DNA from: Pimelobacter simplex
Lineage (GTDB): Bacteria; Actinomycetota; Actinomycetes; Propionibacteriales; Nocardioidaceae
Reading direction: 5' to 3'
Length of the DNA stretch: 64,000 nt
Assembly (NCBI RefSeq): GCF_024662235.1
Contig: NZ_CP096276.1
Span: forward strand, 930,001 to 994,000
Under the pieces are notes generated by a model. The model saw only the letters and a list, made by a program, of their open reading frames with translations. It did no database searches and had not been told where the DNA came from. Numbering within the stretch: position 1 is the stretch's first letter; the number at the start of each line of letters is the position of its first letter. The position numbers and the translations under genes were made by a program. This document shows positions 25,454 to 35,143 of the stretch, piece after piece.

Positions 25454-27091
25454 ATGGACGCCATCACCACCCCGCCGGCCCCCGTCAACGAGCCGAACCT
25501 GACCTACGCCCCGGGCAGCGCCGAGCGCGACGCGCTCGTCGTCCAGCTCGACGCCCTCGGCGGTACGACGCGCCAGCTCGACGCCCACATCGGCGGCGAG
25601 AAGGTCGCCGGTGGCGGCGAGGAGATCGCCGTCGTCCAGCCGCACGCGCACCAGAAGGTCCTCGGCGTGCTGCGCAACAGCACCGCGGACGACGCCAAGA
25701 ACGCCATCGCCGCGGCCCGCGAGGCCGCGCCGGGCTGGCGGGCCCTGCCGTTCGACGAGCGCGCCGCGGTGATCCTGCGTGCGGCCGAGCTGCTCGCCGG
25801 CCCCTGGCGCCAGAAGCTCAACGCGGCCACGATGCTCGGCCAGTCCAAGACCTCGTTCCAGGCCGAGATCGACGCCGCCTGCGAGCTCATCGACTTCTGG
25901 CGCTTCAACGTCCACTTCGCCCGCCAGGTCCTCGGCGAGCAGCCGATCGCCAACAGCCCGGGCATCTGGAACCGCACCGACCACCGCCCGCTCGAGGGCT
26001 TCGTCTACGCGATCACGCCGTTCAACTTCACCGCGATCGCCGGCAACCTGCCGACCGCTCCGGCGCTCATGGGCAACACGGTCCTCTGGAAGCCCTCGCC
26101 CACCCAGCAGCTCGCCGCGTCGCTGACGATGGAGCTGCTCGAGGAGGCCGGGATGCCGCCGGGCGTGATCAACATGCTCCCCGGCGACGGTCTCGCGGTC
26201 TCCGAGGTCGCCCTGGCGCACCCGGACCTCGCGGGCATCCACTTCACCGGCTCGACCCCGACGTTCCAGAAGCTGTGGTCGACCGTGGGCACCAACCTGC
26301 CGTCGTACCGGGGATATCCGCGGCTCGTCGGCGAGACCGGCGGCAAGGACTTCGTCATCGCGCACCCGTCGGCCGACCCCGACGTGCTGCGCACGGCGCT
26401 GATCCGCGGCGCGTTCGAGTTCTCCGGCCAGAAGTGCTCGGCCGCCTCGCGCGCCTACGTCCCCGCGTCGCTGTGGGCCCGGATGGGTGCCGACCTCGCC
26501 TCCCAGACCGACGCGCTGCCGGTCGGCGACCCGACCGACTTCTCGAACTTCACCGGTGCCGTCATCGACGCCCGCGCGTTCGCCAAGCACAAGGCTGCGA
26601 TCGAGCGGGCCCAGGCCACGCCCGGTCTCCAGATCGTCGCGGGCGGGACGGTCGACGACAGCGTCGGCTACTTCGTGCGCCCGACCATCGTGGTCGCCGA
26701 GGACCCGGCCGACGAGATGTTCGCGACGGAGTACTTCGGGCCCATCCTCGTCGTCCACGTGTACGACGACAGCCGCCCCGGCGCCTTCGAGGAGACCGTG
26801 AAGCAGGCCGAGTCCGTGGCGCCGTTCGCGCTCACCGGCTCGGTGCTCGCCACCGACCGCACCGCCATCGACTGGGCCAGCAACGAGCTGCGCTTCGCCG
26901 CGGGCAACTTCTACGTCAACGACAAGCCGACCGGCGCCGTCGTCGGCCAGCAGCCCTTCGGCGGCGCTCGCGCGTCCGGCACCAACGACAAGGCCGGCTC
27001 GGTGCTCAACCTGCTGCGCTGGACCTCGCCGCGCTCGATCAAGGAGACGCTGGTCCCGCCGACGGACCACCGCTACCCGCACATGGGCTGA
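25454..27091 (+). CDS. pruA: L-glutamate gamma-semialdehyde (P5C) dehydrogenase
   Basis: The 545-residue NAD-dependent aldehyde dehydrogenase oxidises glutamate semialdehyde to glutamate. It has the ALDH4-type motifs YAITPFNFTAIAGNLPTAPA, the general-base region PRLVGETGGKDFVIAHPSAD and the catalytic Cys328 in FSGQKCSAASRAY. The C-terminus carries GAVVGQQPFGGARASGTNDK. Length is normal. It starts at ATG and forms the second gene of the proline operon. No carboxyl extension or fusion to the dehydrogenase is present. Confidence 0.96.
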   Translation: MDAITTPPAPVNEPNLTYAPGSAERDALVVQLDALGGTTRQLDAHIGGEKVAGGGEEIAVVQPHAHQKVLGVLRNSTADDAKNAIAAAREAAPGWRALPFDERAAVILRAAELLAGPWRQKLNAATMLGQSKTSFQAEIDAACELIDFWRFNVHFARQVLGEQPIANSPGIWNRTDHRPLEGFVYAITPFNFTAIAGNLPTAPALMGNTVLWKPSPTQQLAASLTMELLEEAGMPPGVINMLPGDGLAVSEVALAHPDLAGIHFTGSTPTFQKLWSTVGTNLPSYRGYPRLVGETGGKDFVIAHPSADPDVLRTALIRGAFEFSGQKCSAASRAYVPASLWARMGADLASQTDALPVGDPTDFSNFTGAVIDARAFAKHKAAIERAQATPGLQIVAGGTVDDSVGYFVRPTIVVAEDPADEMFATEYFGPILVVHVYDDSRPGAFEETVKQAESVAPFALTGSVLATDRTAIDWASNELRFAAGNFYVNDKPTGAVVGQQPFGGARASGTNDKAGSVLNLLRWTSPRSIKETLVPPTDHRYPHMG

Positions 27092-27109
27092 CGCCATCGC
27101 AGGCGGCGC

Positions 27110-27487
27110 TCAGCCGCCGTAGGGGACGGTGATGATCTCCAGGTTGTGGTCGTCGGGCGCGGGCCAGTAGAGCCCGCGCCCGCCGTCGTCGTGGTTGACC
27201 CGGCCCGGCTCGCGCCGGAACGGGTCGGCCCACCAGGGCAGGCCGCGCGCGACGATCCGGGCGTGGATGGCGTCGAACTCGGCGTCGCTCACCAGGAAGG
27301 CGTAGTGCTGCGGGGTCACCGGTCCGCGCGCCGTCATCACGTCGAGGCTGACGCCGTTGGCGAGCTCGACGACGCGGAAAGGCCCGTAGGTACGGGCTTC
27401 TGGCAGCCCGAGCAGCTCGGTGAGGAAGGTCGCGGTCACGTCGCGGTCGGTCGCGTGGACGATCGTGTGGTTGAGGTCGATGCTCAT
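27110..27487 (-). CDS. VOC (glyoxalase/bleomycin-resistance fold) protein
   Basis: The 125-residue protein has the vicinal oxygen chelate fold pattern: NHTIVHATDRDVTATFLTEL at the start, VELANGVSLDVMTA in the middle and GLYWPAPDDHNLEIITVPYG at the end. A His near the start, and a conserved Glu in NLEI, would be metal ligands if it is an enzyme. Its ATG overlaps the MFS exporter's stop (ATGA), so it is translated with the exporter. It may bind or modify the exported compound, but the substrate is unknown. Confidence 0.88.
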   Translation of the reverse strand: MSIDLNHTIVHATDRDVTATFLTELLGLPEARTYGPFRVVELANGVSLDVMTARGPVTPQHYAFLVSDAEFDAIHARIVARGLPWWADPFRREPGRVNHDDGGRGLYWPAPDDHNLEIITVPYGG

Positions 27488-28890
27488 CGGTCGGCTCCTT
27501 CTCGGCGCGGGGTGGGCAGCAGCAGGGCGGGCACGAGCGCGAGCCCGGCGACCGCGAGCGGCCACCAGAAGGTCGCCCCGAAAGCGTCTCCCGGCGCGGT
27601 GCTCCCGTCGAGGTGGTGCTGCAGGACGGTCGCGAAGACCGCGGTGGCGACGACACCGCCGGTGCGCTGGGCGATGCTCATCGTCGTGGTGGCGCGGGGG
27701 ATGGCGGCCCGATCGAGCGCCGCGTACGCCGCCGCGCTGGTCGGCGCGAAGATGCAGCCCGCGCCCAGCCCGATCGCGAGGAGCGCGGTGCCGAGGAAGA
27801 GCTGCGACGGGTCGCTGCCGACCGTGGTGTAGCCGAGGAACCCGGTGACCAGCAGCCCGACGCCGCCCAGGACGACGGTGCGGCCGCGGCCGCGATCGAC
27901 GAGCCGCCCGGTCAGCGCCATCGCGAGCGCCGCGCCGACTCCCTGGGGCACGAGCAGCAGCCCGGTCGTCAGCTCGGACTCGCCGCGTGCGACCAGGTGG
28001 TAGAGCGGCAGCAGGAAGCCCGCCCCGGTGAGGACCCCGACGGCGAGGAGCTGGACGGCGGTCGCCGTCGCGAAGCCGCGGTTCGCGAGGTGGCGCAGCT
28101 CGACGAGCGGCCGCTCCGTGCGCAGGGCGTGCACGACGAAGGCGGCCAGGAGCAGCGCGCCGCCGCCGATCCCGCCGGCCACGGCGAGCCGCGACCCGGA
28201 CGACGCGGCGAGCGAGGTGACGCCGTAGGCCAGGGCGACGAGGCCGGGGGAGAGCAGGGCCAGGCCGAGCACGTCGAGCCGCTCGCGGCCGGTGCCGCGC
28301 TCGTCGGCGAGCGCACGGACCGACCAGGCCAGGCAGGCCAGGCCGACGGGGATGTTGACGAGGAAGATCCAGCGCCAGTCGACGCTGTCGATCAGCACGC
28401 CACCGAGGACCGGGCCGAGGATCGGGCCCAGCATCATCGGGATGCCGACCACGGCCATCGCCCGGCCCATCCGCTGGGGGCCGACCGCGCGGGCGACCAT
28501 GGCGATGCCGACCGGGCTGACCAGCCCGGCGCCGGCGCCCTGGAGCACCCGGAAGCCGATGAGCGACGGGGCCGACCAGGCCAGGCCGCACAGCAGCGAG
28601 CCCGCGGTGAAGACGCCGACGGCGACGAGCCAGACCCGGCGGGCGCCGTACCGGTCCATGGCCCAGCCGCTGAGCGGGATGGCCGCGGTGAAGGCCAGCA
28701 GGTAGCCGGTCATCACCCACTGGATCGTGGTGAGGCCGACGGAGAACTCGCCGGCGAGGCGGTCGGTGGCGACGTTGACGATGGTCGCGTCGAGGACGGT
28801 GGTGATCATGCCGAGCACGACCACGGCGATGACGGTGCGCGCGGTCCGGTCCAGCGGTACGACGGCCGGGCGGGTGGCGGTCTGGCTCAT
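27484..28890 (-). CDS. MFS drug exporter, DHA2 (14-TM) type
   Basis: The 468-residue membrane protein has about 14 hydrophobic helices, opening with VIAVVVLGMITTVLDATIVN. This carries the DHA2 motif LDxTIVNVA, followed by TIQWVMTGYLLAFTAAIPLSG and motif A-like GWAMDRYGARRVWL. The motif C region GPILGPVLGGVLI is present. These proton-driven exporters confer multidrug resistance. It is divergent from a TetR gene with paired direct repeats between them, the usual layout for substrate-induced derepression. The ATG start at 28890 follows AAAGGAGCC. Confidence 0.93.
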   Translation of the reverse strand: MSQTATRPAVVPLDRTARTVIAVVVLGMITTVLDATIVNVATDRLAGEFSVGLTTIQWVMTGYLLAFTAAIPLSGWAMDRYGARRVWLVAVGVFTAGSLLCGLAWSAPSLIGFRVLQGAGAGLVSPVGIAMVARAVGPQRMGRAMAVVGIPMMLGPILGPVLGGVLIDSVDWRWIFLVNIPVGLACLAWSVRALADERGTGRERLDVLGLALLSPGLVALAYGVTSLAASSGSRLAVAGGIGGGALLLAAFVVHALRTERPLVELRHLANRGFATATAVQLLAVGVLTGAGFLLPLYHLVARGESELTTGLLLVPQGVGAALAMALTGRLVDRGRGRTVVLGGVGLLVTGFLGYTTVGSDPSQLFLGTALLAIGLGAGCIFAPTSAAAYAALDRAAIPRATTTMSIAQRTGGVVATAVFATVLQHHLDGSTAPGDAFGATFWWPLAVAGLALVPALLLPTPRREGADR

Positions 28891-28916
28891 GGCCGGCTCC
28901 TTTCTGGGTTCGGTCT

Positions 28917-28947
28917 AACTTTATAGTGACTCTAAGTTTGTAGTGAC
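28917..28947. promoter_or_regulatory. Direct-repeat operator between MFS exporter and TetR
   Basis: AACTTTATAGTGAC (28917-28930) and AAGTTTGTAGTGAC (28934-28947) match at 12 of 14 positions with a 17-bp period. The A/T-rich patch sits in the 81-bp divergent intergenic region and probably holds both promoters and the TetR binding sites. Confidence 0.5.
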
Positions 28948-28971
28948 ATGAAGTCAAGGTAGGGTGCCGCC

Positions 28972-29607
28972 ATGAACGAGCCGGGGCTGCGCGAGCGCAA
29001 GAAGCAGGAGACCCGTCGGCGGATCACCGACGCCGCGATCGAGCTGTTCGCCGCGCGCGGCTTCGAGCAGGTCCCGGTCGCCGACATCGCCGCGGCCGCG
29101 GACGTCTCCACCGCCACGGTGTTCAACTACTTCCCGGCCAAGGAGGACCTGATCTACGACGGGATGGCGTCCTTCCACGAGAGCCTCCTAGCCGCGATCC
29201 GCGAGCGCGCGGCCGGCGTCGGCGTGGTCGCCGCCTTCCGGGCCCAGGTGCTCCAGCCGCGCGGCGTCCTGGCCGACCCGGGCTCGCCGGTGCTCGCCGG
29301 GCTGGCCCGGATCGCCCGGATCGTGCGCGACAGCCCCAGCCTCCAGGCCCGCGAGCGGCTCGAGGCCGACCGCGCGGTGACCGCGCTGCGGGCGCTGCTC
29401 GCCGACGAGATCGACGACGACCTGCGCTGCTGGACCGTCGCCTCGGCGCTGGTCGGCACCACCCGTGGGATGACCCGCCAGGTCCAGGAGGCCGCCGCGG
29501 CCGGCCGGGTCGACGCCCGGATGGCCGCGCGCCTGCTCGCCGAGGCCGCCGCGGCCCTCGACGTGATCGAGGCCGGGTTGGCCGCCCCGACGAAGGGCCG
29601 CACCTGA
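28972..29607 (+). CDS. TetR/AcrR family regulator of the MFS exporter
   Basis: The 211-residue protein has a classic TetR DNA-binding domain (about 10-56; RRRITDAAIELFAARGFEQV, VADIAAAADVSTATVFNYFP) and an all-helical C-terminal ligand domain rich in Ala/Leu/Arg. The ATG start gives the usual short lead (MNEPGLRERKKQET). It is divergent from the MFS gene and probably represses both. It is followed 53 bp later by the serine hydrolase gene on the same strand; a separate promoter for that gene is likely. Confidence 0.92.
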   Translation: MNEPGLRERKKQETRRRITDAAIELFAARGFEQVPVADIAAAADVSTATVFNYFPAKEDLIYDGMASFHESLLAAIRERAAGVGVVAAFRAQVLQPRGVLADPGSPVLAGLARIARIVRDSPSLQARERLEADRAVTALRALLADEIDDDLRCWTVASALVGTTRGMTRQVQEAAAAGRVDARMAARLLAEAAAALDVIEAGLAAPTKGRT

Positions 29608-29660
29608 GCCGGTGCGGTTCGACGAAAGCCGGCGTCCGTCCGCCGCCCTAGGCTGCGCCC

Positions 29661-30998
29661 ATGCAGGGGATCGCGACGTGGCTGGAGGAGCGGCTGCCCA
29701 GGCTGCTGGAGGAGCACGGCGTGCCGGCGGCCGCCGTCGCGGTCGGGTACGGCGACGAGGTGGTCGATGCGGCCGCCGGGGTGCTGAGCACGGCGACCGG
29801 CGTCGAGGCGACGACCGACGCGATCTTCCAGGTCGGCTCGGTGACCAAGGTGTTCACCGCGACCCTCGTCCAGCAGCTGGTCGCCGAGGGGCTCGTCGAC
29901 CTCGACCGCCCCGTCCGGGACTACCTGCCGGGCCTGCGGCTCGCCGACGACGACGCGGCGGCCGGCACCACGGTGCGCCGGCTGCTCACCCACACGGCCG
30001 GCTTCGAGGGCGACGTCTTCACCGACACCGGCAAGGGCGACGAGTGCCTGGCGCGCTATGTCAACCTGCTGGCCGGCGTCCCCCAGCTCTTCGCGCCCGG
30101 CGCGATGTGGTCCTACAACAACGCCGCGTTCTGCGTGCTCGGCCGCCTGGTCGAGGTGCTCCGCGGCCGGCCGTACGACGCCTGCCTGCGCACCCACCTG
30201 CTCGACCCGCTCGGCCTCCAGGCGGCCACCGATCCCTACGAGGCGGTGCTGCACCGGGTCGCCGTCGGTCACGTCGCCACCGCCGCCGACACGACGCTCC
30301 ACCCGACGCCGACCTGGGCGCTGGCCCGCTCCAACGCCCCGGCGGGATCGATGCTGGCGATGCGCGCCCGCGACCTCGTCGCCTTCGCCCGGCACCACCT
30401 GACCGAGCCCGGCCTGGCCGGCATGCGCGCGCCGCAGGTGGCGCTGCCGGCGCTGGGCCAGGGCGCGGCCTGGGGTCTGGGCTGGGAGCTGTTCCGGCTC
30501 GCGCCGGACCTCGTGGTCGGTCACGACGGCAACACCATCGGGCAGTCCGCCTTCCTGCGCGTGCTCCCCGAGCACGGCCTGGCCGTCGCGGTCCTGACCA
30601 ACGGGGGCGACGGCAAGGCGTTGCACCGGGCGGTCGCCGGGCACGTCCTGCGCGAGCTGGCGGGCACCGACCTGCCCGCCGTACCGGCGCCGGTGCCCGG
30701 CGCGACGCTGCCCGCCGACCTGAGCCGGTACGCCGGCACCTACGCCTCCGTGGTGGGCGAGACCGTCGTGCGCGCCGACGAGCACGGCCGGCTGTGGCTC
30801 GACCGCCGGCCGCTGGGCGAGCTCGCCGAGATCGACGAGCCGCCGTACGCGACCGAGCTCGTGGGCTGGCAGGGCGACACCTTCTGGCCGGTGACGCCCG
30901 ACGGCGGGGCGCACCAGCCGGTCGCCTTCGTCGGGGACGACGGCACCGGGCGGGCGGCGTACCTGCACACCGGACGCGCCGACCGGAGGGTCCGGTGA
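29661..30998 (+). CDS. Class-C beta-lactamase-fold serine hydrolase
   Basis: The 445-residue protein has the penicillin-binding fold with all three active-site motifs: SxxK at Ser60-Lys63 (GSVTKVF), YxN at Tyr152-Asn154 (WSYNNAAF) and a HxG-type third motif in VVGHDGNT. A C-terminal beta-barrel-like domain (about 340-445) follows, as in D-aminopeptidases and EstB-type esterases. No signal peptide is visible, so it probably acts in the cytoplasm. Its stop overlaps the GTG of the M19 dipeptidase (GTGA). Placement before a peptide importer suggests a peptidase or D-amino-acid amidase role rather than antibiotic resistance; this is inference. Confidence 0.88.
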   Translation: MQGIATWLEERLPRLLEEHGVPAAAVAVGYGDEVVDAAAGVLSTATGVEATTDAIFQVGSVTKVFTATLVQQLVAEGLVDLDRPVRDYLPGLRLADDDAAAGTTVRRLLTHTAGFEGDVFTDTGKGDECLARYVNLLAGVPQLFAPGAMWSYNNAAFCVLGRLVEVLRGRPYDACLRTHLLDPLGLQAATDPYEAVLHRVAVGHVATAADTTLHPTPTWALARSNAPAGSMLAMRARDLVAFARHHLTEPGLAGMRAPQVALPALGQGAAWGLGWELFRLAPDLVVGHDGNTIGQSAFLRVLPEHGLAVAVLTNGGDGKALHRAVAGHVLRELAGTDLPAVPAPVPGATLPADLSRYAGTYASVVGETVVRADEHGRLWLDRRPLGELAEIDEPPYATELVGWQGDTFWPVTPDGGAHQPVAFVGDDGTGRAAYLHTGRADRRVR

Positions 30999-32023
30999 AC
31001 GAGCTGCACCGCCGCGCCGTCGTCGCGGACACCCACAACGACCTGCTCTGCGCCGTGGTGGCGCGCCCGGTCGAGCGGTGGGCCGGCTACTTCCGCGACC
31101 GGTGGCTGCCGCAGCTGCGCGCGGGCGGGGTGGACCTGCAGACGCTGCCGGTGTTCGTCGAGGACGCCTACCGGCCCGAGGGCGCACTGCGCCGGACTCT
31201 CCGGATGGTCGAGGCCGCGCACCGGATCGCCGAGGGCAGTGCCGACGAGGTCGCCCTGTGCCGTGACGGCGCCGAGATCGACGCCGCCCTCGCGAGCGGC
31301 CGGATCGCGCTGGTGCTCGCGCTCGAGAGCGCGCCCGGCGTGGGCGAGGACGTCGAGCTGCTGCACACGCTCTTCCGGCTCGGCGTGCGCGTCGCCTCGC
31401 TCGCGCACTTCGGCCGCACCGCCCTGGCCGACGGCAGCGGCGAGGACCAGACCGGCGGCCGGCTGACCAAGCCCGGCGCCGCCGCCCTCGCGGAGATGGA
31501 GCGCCTCGGCCTGCTCTACGACGTCAGCCACCTCGGCATCGCCGGGGTGGAGCACGTCCTCGAGCTCGCCACCCGTCCGGTGATCGCGACCCACTCGTCG
31601 GCCCGCGCGCTCTTCGACCACCACCGCAACCTCAGCGACGTCCAGCTGCGCGGGATCGCCGCCGGCGGCGGGGTCGTGTGCGCCAACTTCTTCGCGCCCT
31701 TCCTGCACGCCACGGACTACTCGATCGACCGGCTCGTCGACCACCTGGAGCACCTCGTGGGCGTCATGGGCGTCGCGCACGTCGGGCTCGGCCCGGACTT
31801 CCTCAAGGAGGTCCTCGCCGACACCACGCCGCCCTGCTGCGAGGTCGACACGGTCGAGGGCGTGCCCGCGGACGCCTACCTGCCCGGGCTGGAGGGACCG
31901 GCCGGGCTGCCCCTGCTCACCGAGGCGCTGCTGGGCCGCGGCTGGGCGGAGGCCGACGTGGTCGCCGTCCTCGGGGGCAACGTCCGCCGGCTCTACGCCG
32001 CCGAGCTCGGTCGCCCCGCATGA
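30995..32023 (+). CDS. M19 family membrane-dipeptidase-type dipeptidase
   Basis: The 342-residue protein has the renal-dipeptidase fold with the binuclear zinc ligands visible: His14 and Asp16 in DTHNDLL, Glu111 in LALESAPG, His in YDVSHLG and His in VIATHSSAR. The C-terminal AVLGGNVRRLY is typical. M19 enzymes cleave dipeptides and, unlike most peptidases, often accept a D-residue at the C-terminal position. No signal or lipid anchor is seen, so it is cytoplasmic here. It starts at GTG overlapping the serine hydrolase stop and precedes a peptide ABC importer after 88 bp. Confidence 0.92.
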   Translation: MNELHRRAVVADTHNDLLCAVVARPVERWAGYFRDRWLPQLRAGGVDLQTLPVFVEDAYRPEGALRRTLRMVEAAHRIAEGSADEVALCRDGAEIDAALASGRIALVLALESAPGVGEDVELLHTLFRLGVRVASLAHFGRTALADGSGEDQTGGRLTKPGAAALAEMERLGLLYDVSHLGIAGVEHVLELATRPVIATHSSARALFDHHRNLSDVQLRGIAAGGGVVCANFFAPFLHATDYSIDRLVDHLEHLVGVMGVAHVGLGPDFLKEVLADTTPPCCEVDTVEGVPADAYLPGLEGPAGLPLLTEALLGRGWAEADVVAVLGGNVRRLYAAELGRPA

Positions 32024-32111
32024 GCGCCTTCGTCCCCGCCGACGAACCGCACCCCCCAGGTCGGGCGGGCTGCACCAACATCGAGCGTGACGCCCGTCGC
32101 ACCATCGTGCC

Positions 32112-34190
32112 GTGGCCTTCGAGAGCAGCGTGAGCGGCGTGAGCGGCGCCGGCAACGCGGTGAGCACCGCCCCGGCGCCCGCGACCGAGCGGGTGCTGAC
32201 CGTGCGGGACCTGTCGGTCGAGATCCGCCGCGGCGACCGCGTCGTGCGGCCGGTGTCCGGGATGGACCTCGTGCTGCACCGCGGCGAGACCCTCGGCATC
32301 GTCGGCGAGACCGGCTCGGGCAAGTCGATGACGGGCCTGGCGATCATGGGCATGCTGCCCTCCGGCGGCCGGATCACGAGCGGCTCGATCGACTTCGGCG
32401 GCACCGAGCTGGTCGGCCTCCCGGCCGCGCGCTACCGCGGGATCCGTGGCAACGACATCGCCATGGTCTTCCAGGACTCGCTCACCTCGCTCAACCCGAC
32501 CCGGCGCATCGGCGACCAGGTCGCCGAGCCGGTCCGGCTGCACGAGGGCCTGTCCCGGCGCGAGGCCGGCAAGCGCGCCGAGGAGATGCTCGCCCTGGTC
32601 GGCATCCCGCGTCCCGCCGAGCGGATGGACGACTACCCCCACCAGCTCTCCGGAGGCATGCGGCAGCGGGTGATGATCGCGATGGCGCTGGTCTGCCAGC
32701 CCCAGGTGGTCATCGCCGACGAGCCGACCACCGCGCTCGACGTCACCATCCAGGCCGAGATCCTCGACCTGCTCGACGGGCTGCGCGCCCGGCTCGGCAT
32801 GGCGATGATCCTGGTCACCCACGACATGGGCGTCATCGCCCGGCACGCCGACCGCGTCGGCGTCATGTACGCCGGCCGGCTGGCCGAGACAGGTCCCACC
32901 CCGGCGCTGTTCGAGCGGACCCGGCACCGCTACACCCAGGCCCTGCTCGCCTCGATCCCGTCGTTGACCCAGGACCGCGGCGCGGAGCTCTACAGCATCG
33001 GCGGGGCCCCGCCCGACCTCAGCGTGCACGACGTCGGCTGCGGGTTCGCGCCGCGCTGCGCCGCGGCGAGCGACCGCTGCCGCGCCGAGCAGCCGCCGCT
33101 CGTCGAGGACGAGCGGCCCGGGCACGCCTTCGCCTGCTGGCACCCTGCCGACGGCCCGGTCGAGCGGACGCCGGTCCGGCTCGCCGAGCGGCCCGCGTCC
33201 GCGGGCGCCGAGCCCGGGGGAGCGCCGCGGCTCCAGGTCCTCGACCTGCGCCGCGAGTACCCCGCCGGCAGCGACGGCTGGTTCGGCGGGCGGCGTACGG
33301 TCAAGGCGGTCTCGGGCGTCAGCTTCGAGGTCGCCGCCGGCGAGACCTTCGGCCTGGTGGGGGAGTCCGGCTGCGGCAAGTCCACCCTGGGCCGGATGCT
33401 CGTCGCCCTCGACCGCCCGACCTCGGGCGAGGTCGTCTTCGAGGGCGTCGCGGTGAGCGCCGTGCGCGGGCGCGAGCTGGGCGAGCACCGGGCCCAGCTG
33501 CAGATGATGTTCCAGGACTCCAGCGCCGCGCTCGACCCGCGGATGCGCATCGGCGCGATCCTGCGCGAGCCGTTCGCCATCCACGGCGTTGGCACCCGCG
33601 CCGAGCGCACGTCCCGCGCCCGTGACCTCCTCGACGACGTCGGCCTGCCGGGCACCGTCCTCGAGCGCTTCCCCCACGAGCTCTCCGGAGGCCAGCGCCA
33701 GCGGATCGCACTCGCCCGCGCGCTCGCCCTCGACCCGACCGTCCTCGTCGCCGACGAGCCGGTGAGCGCGCTCGACGTGTCGATCCGCTCGCAGGTGCTC
33801 AACCTGATGCGCCGCCTCCAGCGCGAGCGCGGCCTGAGCAGCGTGGTCATCTCGCACGACCTCGCCGTCGTGCGCTACCTGTCCGACCGGGTCGGGGTGA
33901 TGTACCTCGGCAAGCTGGTCGAGTCCGGCAGCGCCGAGGAGGTGTACGCCGCACCGGCGCACCCCTACACGATCGGTCTCCTGGCCGCCGTCCCCGGCGA
34001 AGGGGCGTCGCACGACGGCACCAGCCGGATCCACGGCGAGCTGCCCAGCCCGATCGATCCGCCGAGCGGCTGCCGGTTCCGCACCCGCTGCCCGCTCGCC
34101 ACCGAGATCTGCGCCGAGGTCGAGCCCGAGACCCGCGCCCTCACCCCCACGCACAGCGTGGCCTGCCACCACGCGAACGGAGGCGTCTGA
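32112..34190 (+). CDS. Peptide ABC importer ATPase, DppD-DppF fusion
   Basis: The 692-residue protein contains two complete nucleotide-binding domains. Domain 1 has Walker A GETGSGKS at 65-72, signature LSGGMRQR and Walker [13 protein letters not shown]. Domain 2 has Walker A GESGCGKS near 417-424, signature LSGGQRQR and Walker [13 protein letters not shown]. Each ends in the oligopeptide-specific Cys-rich tail ([29 protein letters not shown]), which may bind an iron-sulfur cluster in the family. It powers the two permeases downstream. The GTG start at 32112 has no strong ribosome site; a GTG at 32130 is an alternative. The permease follows after 2 bp. Confidence 0.94.
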   Translation: MAFESSVSGVSGAGNAVSTAPAPATERVLTVRDLSVEIRRGDRVVRPVSGMDLVLHRGETLGIVGETGSGKSMTGLAIMGMLPSGGRITSGSIDFGGTELVGLPAARYRGIRGNDIAMVFQDSLTSLNPTRRIGDQVAEPVRLHEGLSRREAGKRAEEMLALVGIPRPAERMDDYPHQLSGGMRQRVMIAMALVCQPQVVIADEPTTALDVTIQAEILDLLDGLRARLGMAMILVTHDMGVIARHADRVGVMYAGRLAETGPTPALFERTRHRYTQALLASIPSLTQDRGAELYSIGGAPPDLSVHDVGCGFAPRCAAASDRCRAEQPPLVEDERPGHAFACWHPADGPVERTPVRLAERPASAGAEPGGAPRLQVLDLRREYPAGSDGWFGGRRTVKAVSGVSFEVAAGETFGLVGESGCGKSTLGRMLVALDRPTSGEVVFEGVAVSAVRGRELGEHRAQLQMMFQDSSAALDPRMRIGAILREPFAIHGVGTRAERTSRARDLLDDVGLPGTVLERFPHELSGGQRQRIALARALALDPTVLVADEPVSALDVSIRSQVLNLMRRLQRERGLSSVVISHDLAVVRYLSDRVGVMYLGKLVESGSAEEVYAAPAHPYTIGLLAAVPGEGASHDGTSRIHGELPSPIDPPSGCRFRTRCPLATEICAEVEPETRALTPTHSVACHHANGGV

Positions 34191-34192
34191 CC

Positions 34193-35143
34193 ATGGCCTG
34201 GTACGTCATCCGGAGGCTCGCGGTCTCCGTCCTGGTGCTCCTCGGCATCTCCGCCGTCGTCTTCTTCCTGCTGCACATGGTCTCCGACAGCCCGGGCCGC
34301 GTGGTCCTCGGCCAGCGCGCCTCGCCCGAGGCGGTCGCCGACTTCAATCAGAAGAACGGCTTCGACCGCCCCGTGGTGGTGCAGTACTTCAGCTACCTGG
34401 GCCAGCTGCTCCAGGGCGACCTCGGCCGCTCGTACAAGCTCAACGAGAACGTCGGCACGCTGCTCCAGCAGAACGCCGGGCGCAGCGCGATGCTCTCGCT
34501 GGCCGGCCTCGTCGTCGCCCTGCTCATCGCGATCCCGCTGGGCGTCCTCCAGGCGGTGCGGCGCAACAGCGTCGTCGACCGGGTCGCGACCGGCCTGGCG
34601 TACGTCCTCTACGCGACGCCGGCGTTCCTGCTCGGGCTCGTCCTGATCGCGGTGTTCAGCCAGCAGCTCGACCTGTTCCCGGCCGAGGCGTCGCAGTCGC
34701 ACTCGCCGTGGGTGGTGTTCACCGATCCGCGCTCGATGGCGCTGCCGGTGATCACGATCGCCGCGACGAGCATCGCGATCTTCAGCCAGTACCAGCGTTC
34801 CTCGGCGCTCGACCAGCTCGGCCAGGACTACATCCGGGTCGCCCGGGCCAAGGGTCTGCCGGAGCGGCTCGTCGTCACCCGGCACCTGCTGCGCAACGCG
34901 TGCCTGCCGGTGATCACCCTCGTGGGCACGATGATCCCGGTGCTGCTGGCGGGCAACCTGATCGTGGAGTCGCTCTTCAACTACTCGGGGCTGGGGCTGC
35001 TGTTCCTCAACAGCCTCCAGCGCGAGGACTATCCCGTGCTGCTGGCCTACACGCTGATCGGCGGGGTGCTCACCGTGGTCGGCAACTTCATCGCCGACAT
35101 CGCGGTGGCGCTGGCCGACCGCAGGATCGAGCTCGCGTCATGA
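34193..35143 (+). CDS. Peptide ABC importer permease (DppB-like)
   Basis: The 316-residue protein has six membrane helices, starting with the DppB signature MAWYVIRRLAVSVLVLLGIS, a large extracytoplasmic loop after helix 1 and the EAA coupling loop in QDYIRVARAKGLPERLVVTR. It pairs with the DppC-like permease, whose ATG overlaps its stop (ATGA). Together they form the channel of the importer. Confidence 0.94.
   Translation: MAWYVIRRLAVSVLVLLGISAVVFFLLHMVSDSPGRVVLGQRASPEAVADFNQKNGFDRPVVVQYFSYLGQLLQGDLGRSYKLNENVGTLLQQNAGRSAMLSLAGLVVALLIAIPLGVLQAVRRNSVVDRVATGLAYVLYATPAFLLGLVLIAVFSQQLDLFPAEASQSHSPWVVFTDPRSMALPVITIAATSIAIFSQYQRSSALDQLGQDYIRVARAKGLPERLVVTRHLLRNACLPVITLVGTMIPVLLAGNLIVESLFNYSGLGLLFLNSLQREDYPVLLAYTLIGGVLTVVGNFIADIAVALADRRIELAS

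Noticed and set aside
29661..30998. Serine hydrolase as an antibiotic beta-lactamase
   Set aside because: No signal peptide, a C-terminal extra domain and operon position before a dipeptidase make a secreted beta-lactamase unlikely.
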